The notes beneath the pieces were generated by a model. That model was not told the origin of the DNA and did not search any database. It worked only from the letters and a program-made list of their open reading frames with translations. Both the position numbers and the translations under genes were made by a program. From an uncultured Alistipes sp. (GTDB lineage Bacteria > Bacteroidota > Bacteroidia > Bacteroidales > Rikenellaceae): 26,055 bases of DNA. The DNA lies in NCBI GenBank assembly GCA_900550375.1, contig URRP01000033.1, positions 1-26,055 on the forward strand. The letters are read 5' to 3'. This document shows, piece by piece, positions 6,516 to 14,858 of the stretch (position 1 is its first letter; each line of letters begins with the position of its first letter).

Positions 6516-8174
6516 TCAGGGATGCTGCGCATTGAACGATCCGATCGTTCGGATACGCTGCTCGAACTCGTCGCGCGTGATGTTGCTGCGGTATTTGATC
6601 TTCGAACGGTAATTATAGATCGTGCTCAGCGAATAGTGCAGCAGAGCGGCGATTTTAGGCGTATCGGCGATTCCCAGCCGGATCAGCGCAAAAATGCGCA
6701 GCTCGGTATTGAGAAATTCGCCCTTTTTCAACTCGATGCGCGAATCTTCGGCCAGCAGCGAATTTAGCTCCTCGACGAAGGTCGGATAGAGCCGCAGAAA
6801 GGTCGAGTCGAAGAGGTTGTAGAACTGTTTCAACTCGACGTTCTCCGCCGAAGAGGTTCCGTACTCCCTGCGCAGTTCGTCGACACGTCCGTCACGCAGA
6901 AGCTTACGCACATGCCGGCGCTCCCCGGCAATCTTGTCGATATACTCCGAGCACATCATCAGAAACATGCCGATATACTCCTCCTTCACGCCGTTGGCCT
7001 CGGCAATCTGATTATTCAGCTCTTTGAGCCGTTCGTTGATGCAGCTCAGGTCCTCGACCGATTCGTTGAGCCGCTGGTTCGCCTCGTGCATCCGGCGACG
7101 CGCCTCGTGCAGCTTGCGGTTCTGCCGCAGCATGAAGAAAAGCCCGCCGACCGCCAGCAGGATGAACAGCACCATCGAACAGATAAACACCCGCTGAATC
7201 CGCTCCATCTTCAGCTTATGGGCATAGTACGCCTGCTCGATACTGGGCAGCACCAGCGCGTCCTGCCACGGCCGCAGACGGGAATTGAAATACTGAGCGT
7301 CGTCCATCACCACGCGGATGTATTTCATCGCACGCTGAATATCGGTATCGGTCAGCACGCTCGCCAGACTCTTGAGCGCCGCATAATCGCGGATTCCCAA
7401 CTGGATGTCGGTAATGGCCGACCGAGCGAACCAGACACGCATCTGTTCGCGATCACCTTCCAACTCGGCCACCAATGCCCGCATATAGGCCGCCGTAGCG
7501 TATTCGCGAGAGAGCCTCGGCACCTGCTCCATAATCGTGTCCGTCAACGCACAGGCCACTCCGAAGCGCCGGTCGTAGATCGCACGCCATAACTCGGCGT
7601 TCAGCCGCACGACCGAACCCGGTTCGCTGTCGCCGATCACCCGATCGTTATAGAAGAGCGCCAGACGCTGCGAGCGCACCGACTGCTCGGCATCGTGCGA
7701 ATAGAGACGCAGCTCGTCGTTGAGTTTCTGACGCGCGCTGTAATAGCGGACGAGCTGCTGACGGGTCAGATGCACCGTATCGACCCGATCGAGCAGCTGC
7801 GACGATTCGAAATAGATCCCCGTCGAAGCATAGAAATTGGCGAGCTGAATCTCCGTATCCGCCAAGCGCACAGAACTTCTCATTCGGTGCGCCAGATCGA
7901 TATTGCGATAAAAATAGCGGATTGCCGAATCGGCCTGATAGGTGATATACTCGTTGACGAGCCGTTCGTTGAGCAGATACTGCTGTTCGGGCGTGAACTC
8001 AGACCGTTCCAGCAGCTCCTTGAGTGACAAAATCCGCTGTTCGCGGTTTTCGATGTAGGTTTCACGCTGTTTGAGCCGGGCATCGATCTGCTGGAGCAAT
8101 CCCTCGAAATTTTCGCGGGCACGGCCAGCGCCGGCCGCAAGGAGTAAGAAAAGCACACAGACCATTCGTTTCAT
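6516..8174 (-). CDS. DUF6377-type membrane-spanning transcriptional regulator of the glycan locus
   Basis: The 552-residue product starts with a signal peptide (MKRMVCVLFLLLAAGAGRA). A long helical, TPR-like periplasmic part follows (about 20-325). One transmembrane helix (about 329-350, VFICSMVLFILLAVGGLFFML) leads to a cytoplasmic coiled coil (about 355-400). The C-terminal helix-turn-helix (about 500-545) has LGIADTPKIAALLHYSLSTIYNYRSKIK, like LuxR-type recognition helices. This layout, periplasmic sensor and cytoplasmic DNA-binding domain in one chain, is that of DUF6377 proteins found beside SusC/SusD genes. The family name is from memory. It is transcribed away from susC across a 490-bp spacer and is the likely activator responding to the imported oligosaccharide. 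ATG 8174 is chosen because the signal peptide begins there; ATG 8201 lies inside the -7 box. Confidence 0.85.
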   Translation of the reverse strand: MKRMVCVLFLLLAAGAGRARENFEGLLQQIDARLKQRETYIENREQRILSLKELLERSEFTPEQQYLLNERLVNEYITYQADSAIRYFYRNIDLAHRMRSSVRLADTEIQLANFYASTGIYFESSQLLDRVDTVHLTRQQLVRYYSARQKLNDELRLYSHDAEQSVRSQRLALFYNDRVIGDSEPGSVVRLNAELWRAIYDRRFGVACALTDTIMEQVPRLSREYATAAYMRALVAELEGDREQMRVWFARSAITDIQLGIRDYAALKSLASVLTDTDIQRAMKYIRVVMDDAQYFNSRLRPWQDALVLPSIEQAYYAHKLKMERIQRVFICSMVLFILLAVGGLFFMLRQNRKLHEARRRMHEANQRLNESVEDLSCINERLKELNNQIAEANGVKEEYIGMFLMMCSEYIDKIAGERRHVRKLLRDGRVDELRREYGTSSAENVELKQFYNLFDSTFLRLYPTFVEELNSLLAEDSRIELKKGEFLNTELRIFALIRLGIADTPKIAALLHYSLSTIYNYRSKIKYRSNITRDEFEQRIRTIGSFNAQHP

Positions 8175-8198
8175 GCATCCATCCGTATTTGTTACAAA

Positions 8199-8230
8199 CA
8201 AAGATACGAAAAGTCGAGCGCAGAAGCAAA
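8199..8230 (-). promoter_or_regulatory. Promoter of the DUF6377 regulator
   Basis: On the minus strand, TTTG (8227-8230), 20 bp and TATCTTTG (8199-8206) form a perfect promoter, 24 bases before ATG 8174. It is the gene-proximal copy of a duplicated promoter cassette. Confidence 0.85.
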
Positions 8231-8347
8231 CGTTTCGTTTGATTATGCCGAGACACAGTATCTAAGGCGAAGCCAAAGTACGAAAAGTCGAGCGCAGAAG
8301 CAAACGTTTCGTTTGATTATGCCGAGACGCAGTATCTACGGCGTAGC
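8199..8347 (-). repeat. Tandem duplication of a promoter-bearing cassette
   Basis: Units 8199-8273 and 8274-8347 are near-identical (three substitutions and one indel over about 74 bp). Each holds an inverted repeat CAAACG-AAA-CGTTTG (8227-8241 and 8301-8315) whose right arm is the -33 TTTG. The unit boundary is the -7 box: intact at 8199-8206, damaged by a missing base at 8274-8280, and intact again at 8348-8355. All face the regulator gene. Confidence 0.9.
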
Positions 8348-8355
8348 CAAAGATA

Positions 8356-8666
8356 GCAAAAAAACGGAGATTCCAATTTCACAAAATTATAATCCGCACC
8401 CTGCGGGCGGCGAAAAGAGAGGATTCGAATTCCGAATAATTTACTTTTTTTCTCGGAAAGAATAGGTCAATATCTTTAGAATCAATACGTAAACATTAAT
8501 TTTATTTACAAAATCATCTTAGCACCAAGTGTTTTTGAAATTTGATTCCTAAATTTACAACAATAACAACAAACAGAATCTTTTAGAGATGCATATAATA
8601 AATTATTTATAAATTAACATCCGAAAGAAAAATAGAATCACCAACCACTCATTAAAACCCAAATCT
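8356..8666 (+). promoter_or_regulatory. Long AT-rich leader and control region of susC
   Basis: This 311-base stretch contains no gene. The only -7-like site on the plus strand is TATCTTTA (8471-8478), one base off consensus and without a good -33, as expected for an activator-dependent promoter. From it the susC leader would be about 180 nt, very AT-rich and unstructured by eye. The DUF6377 regulator presumably binds upstream of 8471, but no clear operator repeat was found. Confidence 0.4.
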
Positions 8667-11600
8667 ATGGTAAAGCTATCTACTAAACTGCAATCGCGTC
8701 ATTGGCGGGGGGGGGAATTTTTAGCTCTCCTCATCATGGCGATCTTGGCTTTCTCAACGGGAGCCTATGCGCAGCAACGGAGTGTTTCCGGTAAGATCAT
8801 CGACCAGAGCGGCGCGCCGCTCATCGGGGCAACCGTCATCGAAACCGGAACCACCAACGGAACGACGACCGACATCGACGGCCGTTTCACCCTCCCGCTC
8901 AAGGGCGCGGGTCAGAGCGTCGACGTCGCATCGCTGGGTTACCTTTCGCAGACGATCGCGTTAGCGGGCAAAACCTCGCTCGACGTGACGCTTCAGGAGG
9001 ATGCCATCGGTATCGAAGCCGTGGTCGCAGTGGGTTACGGCACAGTTCGGCAGAAGGACCTGACCACCGCCGTATCGATCGTCTCGACCGATGATCTCGA
9101 CACCCGCCCCATCACGTCGGCCTCGGGTGCCCTTCAGGGAAAAGCCGCCGGCGTACAGGTCATCCAGCCGAACGGTATGCCGGGGCAAGGCATGGTCATC
9201 CGCGTGCGCGGCGCCTCGTCGATCGAAGCGTCCAACGATCCGCTCTATGTCGTGGACGGCGTACCCGTAGGCGAAGGCAACTACGCCATCGCCTATCTCT
9301 CGCCCAACGACATCGAGTCGATGCAGGTGCTCAAGGATGCGTCGTCGGCCGCGATCTACGGTTCGCGCGCCGCCAACGGCGTCGTGCTGATTACCACCAA
9401 GCAGGGAAGTCCCAGAAAGGGCGCCGACATCTCGTTTTCGACCTTCGTGGGTATCTCCAAGGTTGCCAAGACCTTCGACGTACTCAACACCGGCCAGTAC
9501 CGCGATCTGATGAACGAAATCGGCCTTATCAAAGGGTTGCCCGAGACATTGACCGACCAAACCGACTGGTTCGACGAAACCTACTCCACCGGCGTGAACC
9601 AGAACTACCAGTTCTCGGTTTCCGACGGCGACGACAAGGGGTCGTATTATATCGGCGGCGGCTATACGAACGAGAAGGGCGTCATCAACACCACATCGGC
9701 CGAACGGTACAACATCAAGGCGAGCATCGACCGCAAAATCCGCAAATGGATTTCAGCAAACGCCTCGGTGACCTACTCGCGTTACGACGTGAAGGGCAAC
9801 ATCTTCGGGCTGGAAGCCGGCTCGGACGCCACCCGCGGCGGCGTTGTCGTATCGGCCATCACGACGCCGACCTACGCGCCGATCTGGGATCCGCAGAACC
9901 CCAATCAGTATTACAACGACTTCTACGGCGCCAATATCAATTCACCGCTCGAGAATATGGCGCGTAACGACTACACGAAGGATGTCACCGACCGGCTGCT
10001 GCTCACCGGCGGCGTGACGCTCAACCTTTACGAGGGACTGACCTTCAAATCGACCGTCTCGATGGACCGCCGCTGGATACACTCGTCGGCCTTCGCCGAC
10101 CCGATCCGCACCGCCTACGGCCGCGAACGGCACGGCGTCGCGACCGACGAACGTTCGGACGATATGCGCATGATCTACGACAACATCCTCACCTACAACC
10201 GCACCATCGGCCGCCACAAGTTCGAGGTGATGGGCGGTACGTCGGCCACGACCTCCGTGTGGGAGAACCTTACGGGCCGCCGCACCTATTTTTCGCCCGA
10301 CTACAACAACGCCATCCCCAACCTCAACGGCGGTAACAACGGCGGTGTACGGGGACAAGGGTACGGCAAATCGGAGTGGGCGATCATGTCCTATCTGGCG
10401 CGTGCAACCTACAACTTCGACGGCAAATACCTCTTTACGGCCAACTTCCGCGCCGACGGTTCGTCGAAGCTGGCGCCCAAACACCACTGGGGCTACTTCC
10501 CCTCGTTCTCGGGCGCATGGCGTATCTCGGGCGAAAAGTTCATGCAGAATGCGACGTGGATCGACGATCTGAAACTGCGTGCCGGCTGGGGCCAGACCGG
10601 TAATCAGGCGGGACTGTCGGAGTACGGTTATCTGCAAATGTACAACACCAACTTCACCAACTGGAACGAGTCGGGCCACGCTCAGGACGTTCCGACGCTG
10701 GGCGGCAAGAGCAACATCAAGAACGAATCGCTTACGTGGGAGACCACGACGCAGACCAACGTGGGTATCGACTGGTCGATGTTCAACTACCGGTTGAGCG
10801 TCACGCTGGATTACTATTATAAATATACGAAGGATATGCTGCTGACCGTTCCGCTGCCGTCGCCCTATCCGTCGCTCAAACGCAACGAAGGCGAAATGTC
10901 GAACTACGGATTCGAGGTGTCGGTTTCGTCGCGCAACATCGTCCGCAAGGATTTCAACTGGACGACCGACCTCAACGTATCGATCAACCGCAACAAACTC
11001 GAGAAACTTGATCTGCAGCAGGTTTACTACTACGCCAAGACGGCCGATATGACCAACGACAACGTCATCCGCATGACGCCCGGCCACGCGTTGTCGAAAT
11101 TCTGGGGCTATATCTCCGAGGGCGTCGATCCCGAAACAGGTGATCTGATTTACAGCGACCGCAACGGCGATGGCGTCATCACGCCGCTCGACAAGACATG
11201 GATCGGCGACGCCAACCCGAAGTTCACCTTCGGCATGACCAACAACTTCTCGTGGAAGGGGCTGAATCTGAACGTGCTCATCACCGGATCGTACGGCAAC
11301 GACATCTTCAACGCTTCGCGCATCTCGACCGAGGGCATGTACAGCGGTAACAACCAGACCACCGCAGTGCTGCGCCGCTGGCGCATTCCGGGCCAGATCA
11401 CCGATATGCCGCGTGCAACCACCTCGAACTACAACGTGCGCAACTCGACGCGCTGGGTCGAGGACGGTTCCTACCTCAAGGTGAAGAACATCACCCTGTC
11501 GTACGACATCACCTCGCCGCGCCTTCGCCGGGCCAATATCTCGCGCATCCAGCCCTACATCACGCTTCAGAACTTCATTACATGGACCGGATATTCGGGT

Positions 11601-11708
11601 TACGATCCCGAAGTGAGCATGTCGGAATCGGCCACGCAGATGGGCATCGACTGGGGTACCTATCCCAACGTACGCACCGTCGTCGTCGGTCTTAACGTCA
11701 ATTTCTAA
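8667..11708 (+). CDS. SusC/RagA-type TonB-dependent outer-membrane transporter
   Basis: This is the 1013-residue importer of glycan fragments. After the signal peptide (cut after GAYA, before QQ) comes a carboxypeptidase-regulatory-like domain (about 40-115, SGKIIDQSGAPLIGATVIE). The plug follows (about 125-245), with the family signatures VRGASSIEASNDPLYVVDGV and LKDASSAAIYGSRAANGVVLIT. A barrel extends to the terminal VVVGLNVNF. It pairs with the SusD lid encoded 23 bp downstream. Its position in front of GH30 and GH3 genes suggests a beta-glucan oligosaccharide as cargo. The signal-peptide n-region is encoded by a run of nine G (8707-8715); a gain or loss of one G destroys the frame. An internal in-frame ATG at 8736 still leaves a short hydrophobic leader. 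Confidence 0.96.
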   Translation: MVKLSTKLQSRHWRGGEFLALLIMAILAFSTGAYAQQRSVSGKIIDQSGAPLIGATVIETGTTNGTTTDIDGRFTLPLKGAGQSVDVASLGYLSQTIALAGKTSLDVTLQEDAIGIEAVVAVGYGTVRQKDLTTAVSIVSTDDLDTRPITSASGALQGKAAGVQVIQPNGMPGQGMVIRVRGASSIEASNDPLYVVDGVPVGEGNYAIAYLSPNDIESMQVLKDASSAAIYGSRAANGVVLITTKQGSPRKGADISFSTFVGISKVAKTFDVLNTGQYRDLMNEIGLIKGLPETLTDQTDWFDETYSTGVNQNYQFSVSDGDDKGSYYIGGGYTNEKGVINTTSAERYNIKASIDRKIRKWISANASVTYSRYDVKGNIFGLEAGSDATRGGVVVSAITTPTYAPIWDPQNPNQYYNDFYGANINSPLENMARNDYTKDVTDRLLLTGGVTLNLYEGLTFKSTVSMDRRWIHSSAFADPIRTAYGRERHGVATDERSDDMRMIYDNILTYNRTIGRHKFEVMGGTSATTSVWENLTGRRTYFSPDYNNAIPNLNGGNNGGVRGQGYGKSEWAIMSYLARATYNFDGKYLFTANFRADGSSKLAPKHHWGYFPSFSGAWRISGEKFMQNATWIDDLKLRAGWGQTGNQAGLSEYGYLQMYNTNFTNWNESGHAQDVPTLGGKSNIKNESLTWETTTQTNVGIDWSMFNYRLSVTLDYYYKYTKDMLLTVPLPSPYPSLKRNEGEMSNYGFEVSVSSRNIVRKDFNWTTDLNVSINRNKLEKLDLQQVYYYAKTADMTNDNVIRMTPGHALSKFWGYISEGVDPETGDLIYSDRNGDGVITPLDKTWIGDANPKFTFGMTNNFSWKGLNLNVLITGSYGNDIFNASRISTEGMYSGNNQTTAVLRRWRIPGQITDMPRATTSNYNVRNSTRWVEDGSYLKVKNITLSYDITSPRLRRANISRIQPYITLQNFITWTGYSGYDPEVSMSESATQMGIDWGTYPNVRTVVVGLNVNF
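8707..8715 (+). repeat. Nine-G homopolymer inside the susC signal-peptide codons
   Basis: The run encodes part of Trp13-Arg-Gly-Gly-Glu17. With eight G the frame reads Asn-Phe-stop at once; with ten G it ends about 30 codons later. Nine G gives the open frame. Such tracts mutate readily by slippage. Confidence 0.85.
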
Positions 11709-11731
11709 CCGAATAACAAGGAGAACACACT

Positions 11732-13294
11732 ATGAAAAAGATCGTAATCATCGCAGGACTGTTCGGACTTTGTACGACCTTCTCGTCGTGCGAGCTGGAC
11801 AAGTTCCCCGAAACAGGATACAACGAAAACAACGTCGTCGACAACGGCAGCGACAACGATTCGGCCATCAAGACCCGCGAAGACCTCAGCGGCCAGCTGA
11901 CGGCCATGTACAACTTCATGCGCGGCGATTTCCAGACCGCATGGTACCAGCATTTCACCGCTGCCGACTGCCGTGACGACAACGCCTACGGCGGCGGTGA
12001 CAGCGGAAAACCCACCGAAGTCGAAGCCAACACGTTCAACTCCGACAACGAAATCCCCACCAACCTGTGGAACGGCCTGATGAACGGCGTGAATGCCGCC
12101 AATCAGGTGATCTGCAACATGGATGCAGTGAAGGCCAACGACCCGTCGCTCACCGAGAGCGAGTATCAGTCGTGGCGTTCGCAGGCACTCTGCTGGCGTG
12201 CCTACTGCTGGCTGATGATGACCCAGTATTTCGGTGAAATCCCGATGCTGACCGAGATTCCGCCCGCCATCACGTCCGATAATATCGAGGAGGTCTATCC
12301 GCTCTACTTCCCCAAACGCGTGGACGCCGAAACGCTCAAGGCGCAGCTCGAAGGCGATCTGGACTACGCCTGCAAATATGCACCCGACAACAATGTGGAT
12401 AAGTCTGTCATAACCAAAGGATTCGCCTACGGTCTGGTCGCCAAAATGTACGCGATGAAGCAATACCGCGACTGGGGCAAGGTGAAGAGCGCCTGCGAAG
12501 CCGTCGAAGGAATGGGTTACGGCCTGTGCGACAAATACAGCGACCTGTGGGACTATGTCAATACGGGAAGTAAAGAGGAGGGCAATCTGGTACAGACCAC
12601 CGTCAAGAACACCCGCGAGTCGATCTTCGAACTGCAATGGGAAGATCCGGCCAACGGCCACTGGATGTGGATGATGTTCTACCGCAATGCATTCGACCCC
12701 AACAGCTCCTTCAGCTGGATCAAGTGGTGCACGCCCTCGCGCAATCTGGCGGCCGCCTACGACGCCGAAGGGGATACCGAGCGCAAGAACATCTCGATCC
12801 GTTACGACGTCTGCACGTGGGAGGCACTCTACCCCAAAGATAATTATGCCTTCATGGGGAAACTCCCGACCAACAACAGTACGCTCTACGTGATGCGTTA
12901 CGCCGACATCCGTCTGCTGCACGCCGAAGCGCTGGCCAATACCGGCGACCCGTCGGGCGCAGCCGATATCGTGGACGATATTCGCGGCCGTGCGAAGATC
13001 GACAAACTGACCGGCGCACAACGGGGATCGGTCGAGGCGATGAAGGAGGCGGTGCTGCACGAACGGCGGCTCGAACTGGCCTTCGAGGGACAACGCTGGT
13101 TCGACCTGATGCGTTTCGGCGACGACTACTCGAAGATCCGGGAGATTCACGACAACGCCAATGTCAAGGGTTCGGCTTCGTACGACGCCTACACGGCGGT
13201 ACGCACACCGCTCAACGACAACCACGTCCTGATGCCGATCCCGACGGGCGTGCTGGAAAACAATCCCAATCTGGAACAGAACCTCGGATGGTAA
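11732..13294 (+). CDS. SusD/RagB-family surface glycan-binding lipoprotein
   Basis: The 520-residue product is the extracellular lid of the SusC transporter. The lipobox FSSC places the lipidated cysteine at 20, followed by ELDKFPET; the acidic residues fit the Bacteroidetes surface-export signal. The SusD-like helical fold shows in the N-terminal part (LSGQLTAMYNFMRGDFQTAW, NGVNAANQVI, CWRAYCWLMMTQYFGEIPML) and in the C-terminal RagB part (YADIRLLHAEALANTGDPSGAADIV, LHERRLELAFEGQRWFDLMRFG, LMPIPTGVLENNPNLEQN). It is co-transcribed with susC and followed 15 bp later by the GH30 gene. Ligand residues cannot be assigned by eye; the aromatic-rich stretch GHWMWMMFYRNAF near 309-321 is a candidate. 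Confidence 0.96.
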   Translation: MKKIVIIAGLFGLCTTFSSCELDKFPETGYNENNVVDNGSDNDSAIKTREDLSGQLTAMYNFMRGDFQTAWYQHFTAADCRDDNAYGGGDSGKPTEVEANTFNSDNEIPTNLWNGLMNGVNAANQVICNMDAVKANDPSLTESEYQSWRSQALCWRAYCWLMMTQYFGEIPMLTEIPPAITSDNIEEVYPLYFPKRVDAETLKAQLEGDLDYACKYAPDNNVDKSVITKGFAYGLVAKMYAMKQYRDWGKVKSACEAVEGMGYGLCDKYSDLWDYVNTGSKEEGNLVQTTVKNTRESIFELQWEDPANGHWMWMMFYRNAFDPNSSFSWIKWCTPSRNLAAAYDAEGDTERKNISIRYDVCTWEALYPKDNYAFMGKLPTNNSTLYVMRYADIRLLHAEALANTGDPSGAADIVDDIRGRAKIDKLTGAQRGSVEAMKEAVLHERRLELAFEGQRWFDLMRFGDDYSKIREIHDNANVKGSASYDAYTAVRTPLNDNHVLMPIPTGVLENNPNLEQNLGW

Positions 13295-13309
13295 TCCGTT
13301 GATTTAACT

Positions 13310-14839
13310 ATGCAAAATACAATGAAACATCACAATAAACTGCATCTGTTCGGGCTTCTGACGCTGCTTCTCTTCGCCGGCTGCCACTCGTGCTCCAAAG
13401 ACAACAACGGCGGCGAAGAGCCGACGCCTCCTGCCGAGACGACCTCCGACGTGGAGACCTACGTCACCTCGCAGGACGGTATGCGCAGCTTCGCCCGTCA
13501 GGAGGTCAATTTCGCCTCGGTGGGGATGTCGCCCTACAAGGTGACTCTCGATCCGCAGACCCGCTATCAGGAGGTCGACGGCTTCGGCGCCGCACTCACG
13601 GGAGCCAGCTGCTACAATCTCCAGAAGATGTCGTCCGCCGATCGCGCCGCCTTCCTCAAGGCGACCTTCGACCCCGACGAGGGCATGGGCTTCAGCTTCC
13701 TGCGCCTGCATATCGGCGGTTCGGACTTTTCGATGGATGAATACACCTGCTGCGATACGGAAGGAATCGGCTTTTTCGATATTCCGAAGATCGAACGCGA
13801 CGGCATCTTCCCCGTCCTGCGCGAGATTCTCAAGATCAACCCCGAGATCAAACTGCTGGGGTCACCGTGGTCGTGTCCCCGCTGGATGAAGGGCACGGTC
13901 GCCGATGCGTCGAAGCCCTTCAATTCGTGGACCAGCGGGCGCCTCAACCCTAAATACTATGCCGATTATGCGGAGTACTTCGTCAAGTGGTGTCAGGAGA
14001 TGGAGCAGGAGGGCTTCCCGATCTACGCCATCACCATGCAGAACGAACCGCTCAATCACGGCAACTCCATGTCGCTCTATATGCCGTGGCAGGATCAGCT
14101 GGCCTTCGTCAAAGTCCTCGGCCCCGCCTTCGAAAAAGCGGGCGTGAAGGCCAAGATCCTGACGTTCGACCACAACTACAATTACGATAACCTCGCCGAT
14201 CAGCAGCAATATCCGCTGCATATCTACGAAGACACCGAAGCGGCCAAATGGATCGACGGCTCGGCTTGGCACTCCTACGGCGGCAGCGTCTCGGAGCTGG
14301 ACCGCATCCGCGCAGCGGCGCCCGACAAGTCGATCTACTTCACCGAAGCCTCGATCGGCACATGGTGCGCCACGAGCGGAACGTGGGAGGACGTCTACCG
14401 GAACTGCATCCTCAACGACTTCGAGAATATCTTCCTCGGCACGCTCAACCGCTACGGAAAAGGCGTTCTGCTGTGGAACCTGATGCTCGACGACCAAGGC
14501 AAGCCCTACCGTCCGGGAGGTTGCTCGACCTGTTTCGGCGCTGTGGAGATCAACTCCCAGAACTACAAAACGATGCGTTACAGCAGTCACTATTACGACA
14601 TCGCCCACTGTTCGAAAGTCGTCCGTCCGGGCGCTCGGCGCATCGGAAGTTCGGGCTTCACGACGAGCGGTCTGACCTACTGCGCCTTCTTGAACCCCGA
14701 CGGCAGCTACGCCCTGCTCGCGCTCAACCGCAACGCCAAAGAGCAGACGATCGCCGTACGGGGTCCTGCGAAGGGATTCCGCTACACCATTCCGTCCAAT
14801 TCGATCGTTTCGTTCCGCTGGAGTGAAACCAAAAAGTAA
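13310..14839 (+). CDS. GH30-family glycosidase, probably endo-beta-1,6-glucanase (lipoprotein)
   Basis: This 509-residue family 30 glycoside hydrolase is a lipoprotein (LLLFAGC, cysteine 25). The TIM barrel carries EVDGFGAALTGAS, FSFLRLHIGGSDFS and LLGSPWSCPRWMK. The acid/base is Glu246 in AITMQNEPLNHG and the nucleophile is Glu346 in IYFTEASIGTW. A beta-sandwich follows at the C-terminus, ending IPSNSIVSFRW. Relatives in this family include glucosylceramidases and beta-1,6-glucanases. Because the locus runs SusC-SusD-GH30-binding protein-GH3, like the B. thetaiotaomicron pustulan locus as I remember it, endo-beta-1,6-glucanase is the best guess. A start at ATG 13322 (MKHHNKLHLF) is equally possible and gives a cleaner signal peptide. 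Surface location is likely for an endo-enzyme. Confidence 0.9.
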   Translation: MQNTMKHHNKLHLFGLLTLLLFAGCHSCSKDNNGGEEPTPPAETTSDVETYVTSQDGMRSFARQEVNFASVGMSPYKVTLDPQTRYQEVDGFGAALTGASCYNLQKMSSADRAAFLKATFDPDEGMGFSFLRLHIGGSDFSMDEYTCCDTEGIGFFDIPKIERDGIFPVLREILKINPEIKLLGSPWSCPRWMKGTVADASKPFNSWTSGRLNPKYYADYAEYFVKWCQEMEQEGFPIYAITMQNEPLNHGNSMSLYMPWQDQLAFVKVLGPAFEKAGVKAKILTFDHNYNYDNLADQQQYPLHIYEDTEAAKWIDGSAWHSYGGSVSELDRIRAAAPDKSIYFTEASIGTWCATSGTWEDVYRNCILNDFENIFLGTLNRYGKGVLLWNLMLDDQGKPYRPGGCSTCFGAVEINSQNYKTMRYSSHYYDIAHCSKVVRPGARRIGSSGFTTSGLTYCAFLNPDGSYALLALNRNAKEQTIAVRGPAKGFRYTIPSNSIVSFRWSETKK

Positions 14840-14858
14840 CCCTAAAACCTAACTTACC

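Noticed and set aside
8199..8355. CRISPR-like array
   Set aside because: There are only two adjacent copies without spacers; it is a tandem promoter duplication.
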